From positions 248,001-312,000 of the forward strand of contig CAWDNV010000023.1 of NCBI GenBank assembly GCA_963803735.1: a stretch of DNA of 64,000 bases. Reading direction: 5' to 3'. The notes beneath the pieces are model-generated. The model ran no database searches and had not been told where the DNA came from. It saw nothing but the letters and a program-made list of their open reading frames with translations. The stretch comes from Palsa-189 sp963803735. Its GTDB lineage: Bacteria; Acidobacteriota; Terriglobia; Acidiferrales; UBA7541. The position numbers and the translations under genes are program-made. Below, piece by piece: positions 1 to 9,128 of the stretch (its first letter is position 1; each line of letters starts with the position of its first letter).

Positions 1-1110
1 AGCTGCGAACGATTCCGGAACTTCAGGATGTTAATAGCGATTTGCAGAGCCGCGCATTGCAGGCGAACTTGGTAATTGATCGCGATACCGCTGCGCGGCT
101 GGGCCTGAGTCCACAGACGATCGATAATGCGCTCTACGATGCATTTGGCCAGCGGCAAGTATCGACGATGTATAAGGGGATTAACCAGTACCACGTCGTA
201 ATGGAGGTGGCGCAGCAATTCCAGCAGAGTCCCGATGCCCTCAAGGATATCTATGTCCGGTCCAATACCGGTCAGGAGGTCCCGCTCAGCGCATTCACGC
301 ACTATGAGTCTTCAATGACCTCGCTGGCCGTCGCCCACCAGGGACAGTTTCCGGCGATTACTTTCACTTTTAATCTCGCCCCGAATGTCCCTCTCGGAGG
401 GGCGGTCGCTCGCGGTTCAAAATGCGGTACGTACTATGGTCGTGCCCGCGACGATTCATCCTGGTTTTCAAGGCACCGCGCAAGTATTTCAGGATTCCCT
501 TGCTACGGAGCCCTACCTGATCCTGGCGGCGCTGGTTACTGTCTATATCGTCTTGGGAATTCTCTATGAGAACTACGTTCACCCCGTCACGATTCTTTCC
601 ACGCTTCCTTCGGCGGGCGTCGGTGCGTTATTGGCGCTGCTCATCTTTCGCACGGAACTCAGCATCATCGCGTTGATAGGTATCATCCTGCTGATCGGGA
701 TTGTGAAGAAGAATGCCATTCTCATGATCGATTTCGCGATTGATGCCGAGCGCAACCAAGGTAATAATCCCGAACAATCCATCTATCAGGCGTGCCTGCT
801 GCGCTTCAGACCCATCATGATGACCACAATGGCGGCCATGTTTGGCGGCCTCCCTATCGCCGTCGGCGGAGGAAACGGTTCGGAACTTCGCCGCCCGCTT
901 GGGCATCGCCATCGTCGGTGAGGTTTAATGGTGAGCCAGATGCTAACGCTCTATACGACTCCGGTCGTCTATCTTTACATGGATCGCTTTCGCGCCTGGA
1001 TCAGCGGCGGGAAAACTTTGCGTCCGCTGGAAGATCGCCAAGTGGCAAATGCCCCGACAATTGGCGCGCAAGGTCCCCACGACGAAGCAAGTCCAGCGAA
1101 ATCGCTTTGA
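1..1110 (+). pseudogene. RND efflux permease, C-terminal part, frameshifted
   Basis: This is the C-terminal third of an inner-membrane RND (AcrB/MdtB-like) proton-driven multidrug permease, and it enters from outside the window. The periplasmic docking part is in one frame up to about position 400. The transmembrane part, with motifs such as GILYENYVHPVTIL and GIVKKNAILMIDFA, continues in the next frame. One extra G near 405 explains the first shift. An extra G near 902 and two extra bases near 921 explain a local break before the MVSQMLTLYTTPVVYLY end. With at least three indels it is either a pseudogene or badly sequenced. A second, similar permease lies at 36906-40075. Confidence 0.85.
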
Positions 1111-1152
1111 TCCGGAAGCGCGACGGTGCTGCCGACGACGCCTAACAAAGGA

Positions 1153-1189
1153 AAAGACCCACGCCAAGGGCGCGTGGGGCTCCGTTTTT
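1153..1189 (+). terminator. Hairpin terminator after RND remnant
   Basis: CCCACGC (1158-1164) pairs with GCGTGGG (1172-1178), and a T5 run begins at 1185. It sits just downstream of the decayed permease. The gap between stem and T run makes it a weak candidate. Confidence 0.4.
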
Positions 1190-1617
1190 AGGGATCTGTT
1201 GCCATTTAGGACGCGCAAGACTGATGTACGGTTATCTGGGTGAGCCTCTTTACTTGTGCGGTAAAATACACATACGCCTGATTTGCGTTGCGGCTTTGAC
1301 GATTGTCCTTCAAAAAACAACCCTCCTCCGACCGGCTGAATTCTCGGCCTTCTTCCTTTCGAATGAAGTGGCAAATGCTTTCCGTCCCATCGTCTCAGAG
1401 GACTTCGATTTGAAGACGTTGTCATCACGAGCGAGGTGCCGTTCCCAACGCGGCGCTACGGCTGTGCGCGTTGGGATGCGAGAGAGGGATCTGCTTTTGG
1501 TGACCTGCTCTTGGACGTCGTTTCAGCGTCACAACTCGGCCAACAGTTGCGCGCAAATGTCGGTACGACAAGTGCACGAATAGAGCACACTAAGTTTCCT
1601 GTAATGAACACTTGCGC
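1190..1617. other. Intergenic, no recognisable gene
   Basis: This stretch lies between the RND remnant and the convergent FKBP gene. Short open frames exist, but none has a ribosome-binding site or a recognisable protein. It may hold eroded coding sequence. Confidence 0.4.
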
Positions 1618-1649
1618 AAAAAAGGGAGGGGGGGTACCCCCTCCCTTTT
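1618..1649 (-). terminator. Strong hairpin terminator of FKBP gene
   Basis: A perfect 13-bp stem (1620-1632 with 1637-1649, four-base GGTA loop) is made of A4G3AG5 and its complement. Read on the minus strand it ends in a run of six T, as in a Rho-independent terminator. It lies about 85 bases past the FKBP stop codon. Confidence 0.75.
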
Positions 1650-1734
1650 CATTTGGCAGCGCCCACCCGCGCGTGGATTCGGCTTCTTCGTAGCGCTCGC
1701 GGGCGGACGCTGAAGGTGAGATAAAAACGTGCGG

Positions 1735-2181
1735 CTATTTGACCGCGAGGAGTTCGACGTCAAAGATAAGCGTGGCGTTTGGAGGGATGACGCCGCCGGC
1801 GCCGCGAGCTCCATATCCAAGCTCCGGCGGAATGCGCAGCTGCCGCTTGCCGCCTACTTTCATGCCCGATACTCCCTCATCCCATCCTTTGATTACCTGT
1901 CCGGCTCCGAGCTGAAACATGAATGGCTGGCCGCGATCAACCGAGCTATCGAATTTCTTGCCATCTTTTGCCAGCCAACCGGTGTAATGCACGCTCACGG
2001 TTTTCCCGGTTGTGGCGGTGGCTCCTGTGCCTTCCTTGAGGTCCCAATATTGCAGCCCGGAAGAAGTGGACTTGCCCTTTCCCTCCACTTTGGTTGGACT
2101 GGAATTATCCGCCTGGGCCCAACCGAAGACCGGGGCGAGAAGTCCAAAAAGAACAAAAACAATGACGTATTTTGCGTTCAT
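1735..2181 (-). CDS. Secreted FKBP-type peptidyl-prolyl isomerase
   Basis: This is a 148-residue prolyl cis-trans isomerase that should assist protein folding outside the cytoplasm. Residues 1-22 form a signal peptide ending at FGWAQA. A single FKBP domain follows (about 45-148), with the usual VHYTGWL, FDSS, GQVIKGWDEG and IPPELGYG segments that line the proline pocket. An AGGGAGA ribosome-binding site precedes the start. The gene stands alone, with a strong terminator downstream. Confidence 0.93.
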   Translation of the reverse strand: MNAKYVIVFVLFGLLAPVFGWAQADNSSPTKVEGKGKSTSSGLQYWDLKEGTGATATTGKTVSVHYTGWLAKDGKKFDSSVDRGQPFMFQLGAGQVIKGWDEGVSGMKVGGKRQLRIPPELGYGARGAGGVIPPNATLIFDVELLAVK

Positions 2182-2325
2182 AGTGTTCTCCCTAGGAGCG
2201 GCATCATACCATCCTCATCCATTGGACTGGAAATTTGAGACTTATTTGTGGGTGGCGCAGTGAAAACCGATGAATCCGGCACGTCTATGAGCCCATCGAA
2301 TCCGGATATGCCATCGCATACAGAT

Positions 2326-2973
2326 ATGAAGGTTATCTCCGTTAATGTAGGTCTACCCCGTGAAGTCACCGTGAACGGCGGCACGGTGAGCACGGGCATA
2401 TTCAAACATGCCGTCTCGGGCGCCATCCGCGTGGAGCGCTTGAACCTGGTTGGGGATAGGCAAGCGGATTTATCCGTGCATGGCGGACCTCACAAAGCTG
2501 TTTATGGCTATCCGGCGGAACATTACGATTACTGGCGGCGCGAACTGGCGGAAGACGAGCTGCCGTGGGGAATGTTCGGAGAAAATCTAACGACCGAGGG
2601 ATTGCACGAAAGCGCTGTGTATATCGGAGATCGCTACCGCTTCGGGACGGCGGAATTGGTTGTCACGCAGCCGCGCTCGCCTTGTTACAAGCTGGGTATC
2701 AGGTTTGGAAGGCCCGAGATGGTCAAGCGCTTCCTGCATAGCGGGCGTTCTGGCTTTTACTTTGCGGTCGTGCAGGAAGGCGAAGTTAAGGCGGGAGACT
2801 CCATCGAGCTCGTTAGTCGCGACGCCAACAGCCTCTCAGTTTTTGACATTAACAAGCTGTACGCTTCGGAGAAAAACGATCGCGACATGTTGCTGCGGGC
2901 TTCACGACTGGAGGCTTTGCCAGAAGGCTGGCGCGGCTACTTCCTGGAGCGATTGGAAAGAATTGCCGGCTAA
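2326..2973 (+). CDS. MOSC domain protein (YiiM-like)
   Basis: This is a cytoplasmic MOSC-domain protein of the YiiM type, a family that handles molybdenum cofactor; E. coli YiiM takes part in reducing N-hydroxylated bases. The core motifs are LSVHGGPHKAVYGYP, WGMFGENLTTEG and TQPRSPCYKLG, whose cysteine is the expected cofactor ligand. A helical C-terminal extension follows, as in YiiM. The start is uncertain: the frame is open upstream to a GTG at 2248 and an ATG at 2287, but homology to the family begins here, and no start has a clear Shine-Dalgarno. The gene overlaps the convergent ModA-like gene by 4 bases. Confidence 0.85.
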   Translation: MKVISVNVGLPREVTVNGGTVSTGIFKHAVSGAIRVERLNLVGDRQADLSVHGGPHKAVYGYPAEHYDYWRRELAEDELPWGMFGENLTTEGLHESAVYIGDRYRFGTAELVVTQPRSPCYKLGIRFGRPEMVKRFLHSGRSGFYFAVVQEGEVKAGDSIELVSRDANSLSVFDINKLYASEKNDRDMLLRASRLEALPEGWRGYFLERLERIAG

Positions 2974-3812
2974 GATTGTGGCTTAGTTGCTTTCGGTTTC
3001 ACCGGTTCCAAGCTGCTCTTTTTTATGGCGGCATAAGCGATAGGTGAGGCGAGCCACTGAATCAGCGCCTTCGCCGCTTCGGGATGTTCCGATGTTCTCG
3101 GGATGGCTGCGGCGAACACGGTGATGCGCTGCGCGCCGGGCGGCAGCTCACCCACGATATCGATGCCCTTCACGGGCCGCAGCTCGCTGATCTGTTGGAA
3201 TCCGATCTCGACTTCTCCCGACGCGACGACTCCGCCAACTGGGTCGGCTTCAATCTTCCGGCATTTGGATTTGATCTGATCGGCGATTCCGAGCTTGGGA
3301 AAAAGCTCGGTGGAAAGATAGACGCCGCTGGCGCTATCGGAATACGCAATCGACTTTGCCGCCAGTAACGTGCGCTTGAGCGCGTCCAGCGTGCTGATAT
3401 CGGGCTTGGGCGCGCCGGCCTTCACGGCCATGCCCATTTTGGATTGCACCAGATCAACGCGGCTACCAGGCCGGATTTTGCCTTGCCTGGTCAGGTCGTC
3501 CAGCGCGGGCGCGGCCATGATGACGACGTCGATTGCTTCACCGCGTTCGAGGCGAACCGGAATCGCATTGTGAGTCGTTCCCATGGATGGGCCGAACTCA
3601 GTCATCAGCTTGTTGTGGCTAGCACGTTCGTACTCCGGAACTAATTCGAGATAAGCGGCAGTAAACGCTCCGGAAGTGACGACCTTAATTTCGTCTTTAT
3701 TGGCCTGCGGCGCGCGCGCACTTGCGGCCGCAATTCCGAGCAGCGCGCAGACTGAAATCAAGGCGGCGCGCTTGGCACGCAGGGGATGCAAAGTAGTGGT
3801 CCTCATTCTCAT
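2970..3812 (-). CDS. ModA-like periplasmic substrate-binding protein
   Basis: This 280-residue exported protein resembles the molybdate-binding ModA family (type II periplasmic binding fold). It has an N-terminal signal peptide, the start VVTSGAFTAAYLELVPEYE, the segment DVVIMAAPALDDL and a conserved SGVYLSTELF region. No ModB/ModC transporter genes lie nearby, so import of molybdate is not supported. Its start overlaps the stop of the upstream diheme cytochrome gene by 4 bases, which implies translational coupling. It may bind a small anion or act as a sensor or helper for the TPP enzyme of the same operon. The ligand is unknown. Confidence 0.8.
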   Translation of the reverse strand: MRMRTTTLHPLRAKRAALISVCALLGIAAASARAPQANKDEIKVVTSGAFTAAYLELVPEYERASHNKLMTEFGPSMGTTHNAIPVRLERGEAIDVVIMAAPALDDLTRQGKIRPGSRVDLVQSKMGMAVKAGAPKPDISTLDALKRTLLAAKSIAYSDSASGVYLSTELFPKLGIADQIKSKCRKIEADPVGGVVASGEVEIGFQQISELRPVKGIDIVGELPPGAQRITVFAAAIPRTSEHPEAAKALIQWLASPIAYAAIKKSSLEPVKPKATKPQS

Positions 3813-4465
3813 TGGTTCAGCAGCGGAATATCTTTGGCTGCAGGAGCGGGTGGCAGCGATTTCAGGAACGTGTAGATATCGGCGACGTCCTGGTCCGAGA
3901 CGACTTTGCTTGTATACGGAGGCATGTTGCCGGTTGGCGCGTGAATATAGCGCGCGAAGGCGTCAATCGTGAGTGCCGGAGGACCGATGCGCGGCGCGGC
4001 AGTTGACTGAGACCCTTGGCCGACCCGGCCGTGGCATTGGTAGCAGCCATCGGCAACGTAAATGCGGCCGCCATTTTGGGTATTGCCGGTGAGGTTGGCA
4101 AGGTTGCTCGGCGGCGCAGGATTGGCCGATTGCAGGAAAGCATAAATATCGGCGAGGTCGGTATCGGAAACAGCCTGCGGAGTAAACGGCGGCATTTTGC
4201 CGGCGGGCTGACGAACATATCGCGTGAAGTCGGGCAGAGCCCGCGGCGGTGGAGCGAGTGCGGGACCGACTGCGCCCTGGCCTTCGGGGCCGTGGCAAGT
4301 GGCGCACATGTGCGCTGCGAATGCGTCTTTGCCCTTCTGCGCATTTCCTGCCGGGGCATTCTGCGGGCGGTTTTGAGCGCGCGCGGGGAAATACGCGCCG
4401 AGGAAACAAAAGAGCAATGCTGCGACTGACTTCAGGCCGACGCCTACATATTGATTACGTTGCAT
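3809..4465 (-). CDS. Diheme cytochrome c
   Basis: This 218-residue exported cytochrome has a signal peptide (1-30) and two cytochrome c domains. The haem motifs are CATCH (54-58) and CYQCH (141-145), each followed about 30-40 residues later by a GKMPP or GNMPP segment that offers the axial methionine. It should carry electrons in the periplasm. It starts 14 bases after the TPP enzyme gene and overlaps the ModA-like gene, so the three form one operon. It is the obvious electron acceptor for the exported TPP enzyme (inference). Confidence 0.92.
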   Translation of the reverse strand: MQRNQYVGVGLKSVAALLFCFLGAYFPARAQNRPQNAPAGNAQKGKDAFAAHMCATCHGPEGQGAVGPALAPPPRALPDFTRYVRQPAGKMPPFTPQAVSDTDLADIYAFLQSANPAPPSNLANLTGNTQNGGRIYVADGCYQCHGRVGQGSQSTAAPRIGPPALTIDAFARYIHAPTGNMPPYTSKVVSDQDVADIYTFLKSLPPAPAAKDIPLLNQ

Positions 4466-4479
4466 GTAAGCCTTTCCGT

Positions 4480-6438
4480 TTATCGCGGTTGCGTAACGAC
4501 GTCCACGACGGCGGGTTCGCCGCGGTTGACAACTTCGAGCGCTCGCTTCAGCGCAGGACCCAAATCTTTCGGATCGGTGATGGGCCCTTCGCCATACATG
4601 CCCATGCTTTGCGCCAGCTTGGCGTATTCGATATTCGGCGTGGTGATGGTGGTGCCGATAGTCGCCCGATCGATGCCGCGATTGCGGCGATCGGCCATAA
4701 TCTGCACCTGCATCACTTCCTGGTGATAGCCCCGATTATTGTGCATCACGCTGAGCAGCGGAATCTGATGATGCGCGGCGGTCCAGAGCACGCCGGGCGC
4801 ATACATCAGATCGCCATCGCATTGAATATTCACAGATAGACGGCCGTATTTGCGATTGGCGAGCGCCGCGCCAACAGCTGCGGGCGCGCCATAGCCGATT
4901 CCGTAGCCGCCTTGTGTGCCGATGTAGTGATAGTGCTTATCCATATTCCACAGCCGCTGCGGCCAATTGCTAATAAACGGGGTCGTAGAAACCAGAGACC
5001 AGTCGCGGTCTTTGATCTGGTTCCATAGTTCCGCGCACAATCTCGCAGTACTAATCGGGCTGGCATCCCAGGCGACGGCGGCAGCTTCGCGGTCGCGCGC
5101 GAGAGTTTGCTGATGCACCTTGGCGAGTTGAGCGCCACGAGCTTCGCAGACGCGGCGCTTGTCGTCGGTCAAGAGGCGCTTGACGGCTTCAGTGAGTGCG
5201 GGAAGCGTCGTTTCGCCATCGGCAGCGATGGCTAAATCCACCTCGGGCAAGCGGTCGAAATCCTGGTAATTGGATTTCGTATAGAGATCGTCGGAATTGA
5301 TGCTGATGAGCTTGGTTCCGGGCTTGATCAAAAGTTCGGAGGTGCGGCGCATCTGGTCGCGGAAGCTGTTTACATTTCCCCAAAAGTCGCTCATTTCAAG
5401 CCCAAGGATCACGTCGGCTTCGCGGATCAAGGCATTGGCTCGATCGGTCTGATTGAGCGGATGGCGGCTAGGGAAATTCATCCGGCCCGGACGACTGATC
5501 ACCGGCGCCTGCAGAGATTCGGCGAGATCGATCAAGTTTTTCATGCCTGCAGGCGTGCGCCCGAGGCGATCGGCGAGCAGCACAGGATTCTGCGCATTCA
5601 CGAGCATTCGCGCGGCTTCGGCGATGGCGGCGGAATCACCTTCAGGGGGTGTGAACTGTCCGAGTTTGGGGATGTGCACCGCGAGATTATCGGGGATGGG
5701 ATTTTCCTGCAGTTCGGCGTCAGCCACGAGCAGTACAGGCAACGTCGGCGGCGTCATGGCGATTTTGTAGGCGCGCACGGCCGATTCCGCGAAATGGGGC
5801 AGGGAAGCGGGCGTATCGTCCCACTTAACGTAATCGCGCACCATGACGGCGGCGTCCTGAACGCTGTGTGACCACTCTACGGCGCCGATACGCTTGGTAG
5901 CGTCGAGGATATTTCCAACGATGATGTAAATGGGAACGCGGTCGCACCACGCGTTGTAAATCGCCATCGAGGCATGCTGGAGTCCGACGGTGCCATGAGC
6001 AAGAATCGCCAATGGCTTGCCTTCGATTTTGGCGTAGCCATGAGCCATCGCGGCGGAGGATTCTTCATGACAGCAGGTGATGAACTCGGGATTCTCATTG
6101 CCGCCGTAGTTGATGACGGATTCATGCAGGCCGCGGAAACTCGAGCCGGGATTGGAACAGACATATTCGATGCCGAGCGACTTGATGACATCAACCATAA
6201 AATCGGAGCCGGAGCGCGTCTCAGTGAGGACGTCGAGTTTCGCCGGCGAGCCGATTTCGGCTTCCGCTGGCAGGGGCGGCGGAGGCGCATTGCGAGCTTC
6301 GATCTGCTGCGCGCGTGAGGCCGTGGGATTGGCTGCCAATGCAGCGGCGCCCACGGCAGCGCTTTTGAGGAATGCGCGCCGGTCTATGGATCCTTTGTTG
6401 GGCGACGCTTTGAGCGAGCTTTTTTTGGATTTGCGCAC
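4480..6438 (-). CDS. Tat-exported thiamine-diphosphate-dependent enzyme
   Basis: This 652-residue member of the acetolactate synthase/benzoylformate decarboxylase superfamily has the three usual domains. The cofactor-activating glutamate is E125 in CCHEESSAAMAHGYA. The diphosphate-binding motif runs from CDGDLMY to HNN near residues 545-575. Unusually it begins with a Tat signal (DRRAFLKSAAVGAAALAANP), so the folded holoenzyme should be exported. The family cleaves or oxidises 2-oxo acids. With a diheme cytochrome next in the operon, it may oxidise a 2-oxo acid in the periplasm. The substrate cannot be told from sequence. Confidence 0.88.
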   Translation of the reverse strand: MRKSKKSSLKASPNKGSIDRRAFLKSAAVGAAALAANPTASRAQQIEARNAPPPPLPAEAEIGSPAKLDVLTETRSGSDFMVDVIKSLGIEYVCSNPGSSFRGLHESVINYGGNENPEFITCCHEESSAAMAHGYAKIEGKPLAILAHGTVGLQHASMAIYNAWCDRVPIYIIVGNILDATKRIGAVEWSHSVQDAAVMVRDYVKWDDTPASLPHFAESAVRAYKIAMTPPTLPVLLVADAELQENPIPDNLAVHIPKLGQFTPPEGDSAAIAEAARMLVNAQNPVLLADRLGRTPAGMKNLIDLAESLQAPVISRPGRMNFPSRHPLNQTDRANALIREADVILGLEMSDFWGNVNSFRDQMRRTSELLIKPGTKLISINSDDLYTKSNYQDFDRLPEVDLAIAADGETTLPALTEAVKRLLTDDKRRVCEARGAQLAKVHQQTLARDREAAAVAWDASPISTARLCAELWNQIKDRDWSLVSTTPFISNWPQRLWNMDKHYHYIGTQGGYGIGYGAPAAVGAALANRKYGRLSVNIQCDGDLMYAPGVLWTAAHHQIPLLSVMHNNRGYHQEVMQVQIMADRRNRGIDRATIGTTITTPNIEYAKLAQSMGMYGEGPITDPKDLGPALKRALEVVNRGEPAVVDVVTQPR

Positions 6439-6689
6439 GATTACACCTCCGCACTAGCCGCGAATGCGTTTATATCACAGGCGAGAGATCGCAGATACCT
6501 GGACCGACCTCTTCCAGTTCAAGGGTGCAGCGCGGTAAAGGAGCGGAAGTAGGGAGGGAATCGCCTGATGTTTGGAAGGCGGCGAAAGCTCAACTTTATT
6601 TATCGCGAAAAGCGCATCGTGTGGGTAGCCTCTTCGCGGAAGTGGTCGCTCTCGCCGCCGCTTGCGCAAGCTAACAGGGCGGGGGAGGA

Positions 6690-6842
6690 CTATTCCTCCT
6701 CCATATCCATATTTTCTTCGCTTCGGTGCGTCTGGGTCTCGGATTGTTTTTGGCGGCCCGGCTGTGTCTTGCTGCTCCGGCTGCGGCCGGTCTGGCGCGT
6801 AGAACGAGTGGAAGCTCGTTTCGTTGGAGACTTTTTAGCCAT
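6690..6842 (-). CDS. Small basic protein, 50 residues
   Basis: This short gene is supported by a clean AAAGGAG ribosome-binding site 7 bases before ATG. The product starts MAKKSPTKRAS, is rich in Lys, Arg, Ser, Thr and Gln, and ends in an acidic tail (MDMEEE). It has no membrane segment or known domain. Its composition suggests a disordered, possibly nucleic-acid-binding protein (inference). It stands alone between two minus-strand genes. Confidence 0.6.
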   Translation of the reverse strand: MAKKSPTKRASTRSTRQTGRSRSSKTQPGRQKQSETQTHRSEENMDMEEE

Positions 6843-6869
6843 TGATTCGCTCCTTTGGGTTGTGTCGTG

Positions 6870-6908
6870 ACGGGGTTAAAATCCCGCCCAACGGGGTGAA
6901 ATCCCGCT
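6870..6908. repeat. Short direct repeat
   Basis: Two near-identical 18-19-base units, ACGGGGTTAAAATCCCGC (from 6870) and ACGGGGTGAAATCCCGC (from 6891), lie in tandem upstream of the small basic protein gene. Each carries a small GGGGT...ATCCC inverted motif, so they could be protein-binding sites. The function is unknown. Confidence 0.4.
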
Positions 6909-7013
6909 CACAAGGTACGCGGATTGGCGAGACCATCGTCATAGGGCGTTTGCAGTATTTCTGGTTACCGGTTGCCCTAGATAGTGGAAAAAAGCCGGTC
7001 CGAGCGATTCGTC

Positions 7014-8726
7014 CTATTCGGAGCGGGTGTAGCGCCGATTAATGGCTTCGATAACCGCGGAGCGACTCTTCTGTGGCCCTTCCTTGCCGTCCTTTTCGAT
7101 TTCGCGTACTTCATTGGCGAGTGCTTCGTCTTTGATGGCCTCGCGGAGCCATTGCGAATAGTCGCCCTTGCGAAGATGGTGGAGCCAAGTCTCGTCGTCC
7201 ACACCCTCGGCAATTTGTATGAACATATTCAAATTGTGCGCGCGCAGATTGAGCTTGCCGGCCGGTCCTCTAAAGAAAAAGCTGCGGTCGGCACCAAGCT
7301 TTCCTTCCGCATACTTGCGGCGGTGGCGTCGAACCTCGCTTTGGGGAGGCTGGACGCGCACGGCCAGCGGGCCATGTGGGCCGCCGAGGAGCCAGACGAA
7401 CACCTCGCCCGGACGGCTTGGCAGAGGGCTATAAATGGGCGGAGGCACCCCCACAGCATTGCTGAAATGGCGGATTGTTTCCTCCGGTGATGCACCCACG
7501 GCAATAATCCCTGTCATGGACTTGAGCGCGGCCTCAAGTACCGATTCGACATGCACCGTGATCAGGATGAATCCGCTCAGTTGCTGCGGTATGACGGAAA
7601 TTGTCTGGCCGCGTTCTCGTGGCAAAAGATGATGGGCTTCATCGAGGATGATCCAATGAGGCCGTCCGGTTTTGGCGCGAAGTTCCAGCAGCTTGGGGAA
7701 AAGAGTTGCAAAGAAGAGCGGACGATCCGCGAGGGGAAGTCCCAGCAGATTCACAATCAGGGACGATTGCGGATTATTGAGGATCTGGAATATTTCCGTG
7801 ATGTCAGGAGGCCGTTCCGAGCTACCCAGAGTGACGATATTCTCAAGGTGCGAATAATCGCCCTCCGGATCGATCAGGCACACCTGGAAGTCAGATTGGG
7901 TCAGCCGCTCAAGCAGCCCAATCATGACTGTGGACTTTCCGCTGGAAGATGGACCCGCGATTACGAAGCTGGAGTCATATGACCCGATAGAGACTTTCGT
8001 ACCGTCGGCCGCCGTTCCCATGAGAATCGGATGGCGCATGAGCCGGTTTTGTACTCCACGGAGATCGTCCAGGAGAAGGCGATCAATAATTTCTTCGACG
8101 CCTTTGCCGTTCGGCGAGCTGCAAGTGAAGTCGGCGCGCTGTCTCAGGGTTTCAATGGCATTGGAAACGGCGATTCCACATTCACCGGCTTTGAGCAGGG
8201 CATGATCGTTTTCAGCATCGCCCATCGTGACGGTATTGTGATGGGAAATGCATATCTCGGAAAGCGCGGCGAGCAGGCCCGTAGCCTTGTTGACGCCGGA
8301 GGGCAAGACCATAACCGCGCCCTTGTTGTAGATAACCTGGAGTTCCAGTCCGAGGTCGCGAATAACGGCAAGAATCTTGGTGTCCTCGGGCTCCCGAGAA
8401 TCCACAATGACCAACCCCCGCGAAAATGGCGCCACGCCGCGCCGGTCCAGGGCGTCAATGAATGCCTGGGGAGGCGCCTCAGCGAGCAGTTTCGTTTCTC
8501 CCGTGGCCGGCCGGAATAGAACAGCGCCATTTTCGGCCACGACCCTGTCAAACATGGAGATTTGCGGGAAAACTCGCAGCAGGTCATCGAGTTGCCGGCC
8601 GGTTACCAGCAAGAGCTTGCGGCCGGAGGCGAGCAGCCGCTCGAGGGCGGCCAATGTGCTTTTAGCGACGACGCCTTTATCGGCCAACGTTTCGTCAAAG
8701 TCGCAAGCAAGAGCGAAATAGTGCAT
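7014..8726 (-). CDS. HAD-IIB phosphatase fused to HerA-type ATPase
   Basis: This 570-residue protein has two modules. Residues 1-220 are a HAD-IIB (Cof-type) hydrolase with DFDETL (D9, D11), VTGR near 42 and GDAEND (169-174). Residues 235-470 are a HerA/DUF87-like P-loop ATPase with Walker A GPSSSGKST (258-266), the HerA-type DPEGDY (286-291) and Walker B IILDEAHH (359-366). A C-terminal region follows with a helical tail. There is no signal peptide, so it is cytosolic. The phosphatase may act on a sugar phosphate or nucleotide; the ATPase could be a DNA or protein motor. It appears to be a single-gene unit. The substrate is unknown. Confidence 0.85.
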   Translation of the reverse strand: MHYFALACDFDETLADKGVVAKSTLAALERLLASGRKLLLVTGRQLDDLLRVFPQISMFDRVVAENGAVLFRPATGETKLLAEAPPQAFIDALDRRGVAPFSRGLVIVDSREPEDTKILAVIRDLGLELQVIYNKGAVMVLPSGVNKATGLLAALSEICISHHNTVTMGDAENDHALLKAGECGIAVSNAIETLRQRADFTCSSPNGKGVEEIIDRLLLDDLRGVQNRLMRHPILMGTAADGTKVSIGSYDSSFVIAGPSSSGKSTVMIGLLERLTQSDFQVCLIDPEGDYSHLENIVTLGSSERPPDITEIFQILNNPQSSLIVNLLGLPLADRPLFFATLFPKLLELRAKTGRPHWIILDEAHHLLPRERGQTISVIPQQLSGFILITVHVESVLEAALKSMTGIIAVGASPEETIRHFSNAVGVPPPIYSPLPSRPGEVFVWLLGGPHGPLAVRVQPPQSEVRRHRRKYAEGKLGADRSFFFRGPAGKLNLRAHNLNMFIQIAEGVDDETWLHHLRKGDYSQWLREAIKDEALANEVREIEKDGKEGPQKSRSAVIEAINRRYTRSE

Positions 8727-9128
8727 AACACTATTATGATCATAGCGAATCCGTTTTAAAGGTCGTTGCGAAAAAACGGGTTTAAGTCTCGACCCGATGC
8801 AGCGACGAACCGGCCGGCAAGAGCCCGAGACTCTACTGGCCCGCTAGGACTTTATAGCATCGGTGCCTAGTCCTTAGTCCTACAGTAAAACGTCCTTCCC
8901 TTTCCCTGCTTGGGCCGTATTCCGTTCCACTCCCCGCCTGCTATCGTGCACACGACTAGCATGAAGGAATTTCGATGCGCGACTTTGGCGACTTTCGTTA
9001 AATAACTGCCGAAGTGCCGGAATGAGTTTGGTTATCGGCCTGCTAAGAACAGTTAGAAGCGAAGGTAGATACGAGAGCAGCGTGATTCCCGTTTTTCTAC
9101 ACGAGACTCTAACCCAGGATTATCCCCA
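8727..9128. other. Divergent intergenic region before tonB-like operon
   Basis: About 400 bases separate the divergent HAD-HerA and TonB genes. No gene was seen. It should hold both promoters. A set of related 7-bp half sites is listed separately. Confidence 0.5.
8845..8882. promoter_or_regulatory. Inverted TAGGACT half sites, possible operator
   Basis: TAGGACT (8845-8851) is followed by its inverted copies AGTCCTT (8869-8875) and AGTCCTA (8876-8882). The arrangement of half sites resembles a repressor or activator binding region between two divergent genes. Confidence 0.35.

Noticed and set aside
4249..4839. 196-residue plus-strand open frame
   Set aside because: It is antisense across the cytochrome and TPP enzyme genes and looks like a shadow frame.
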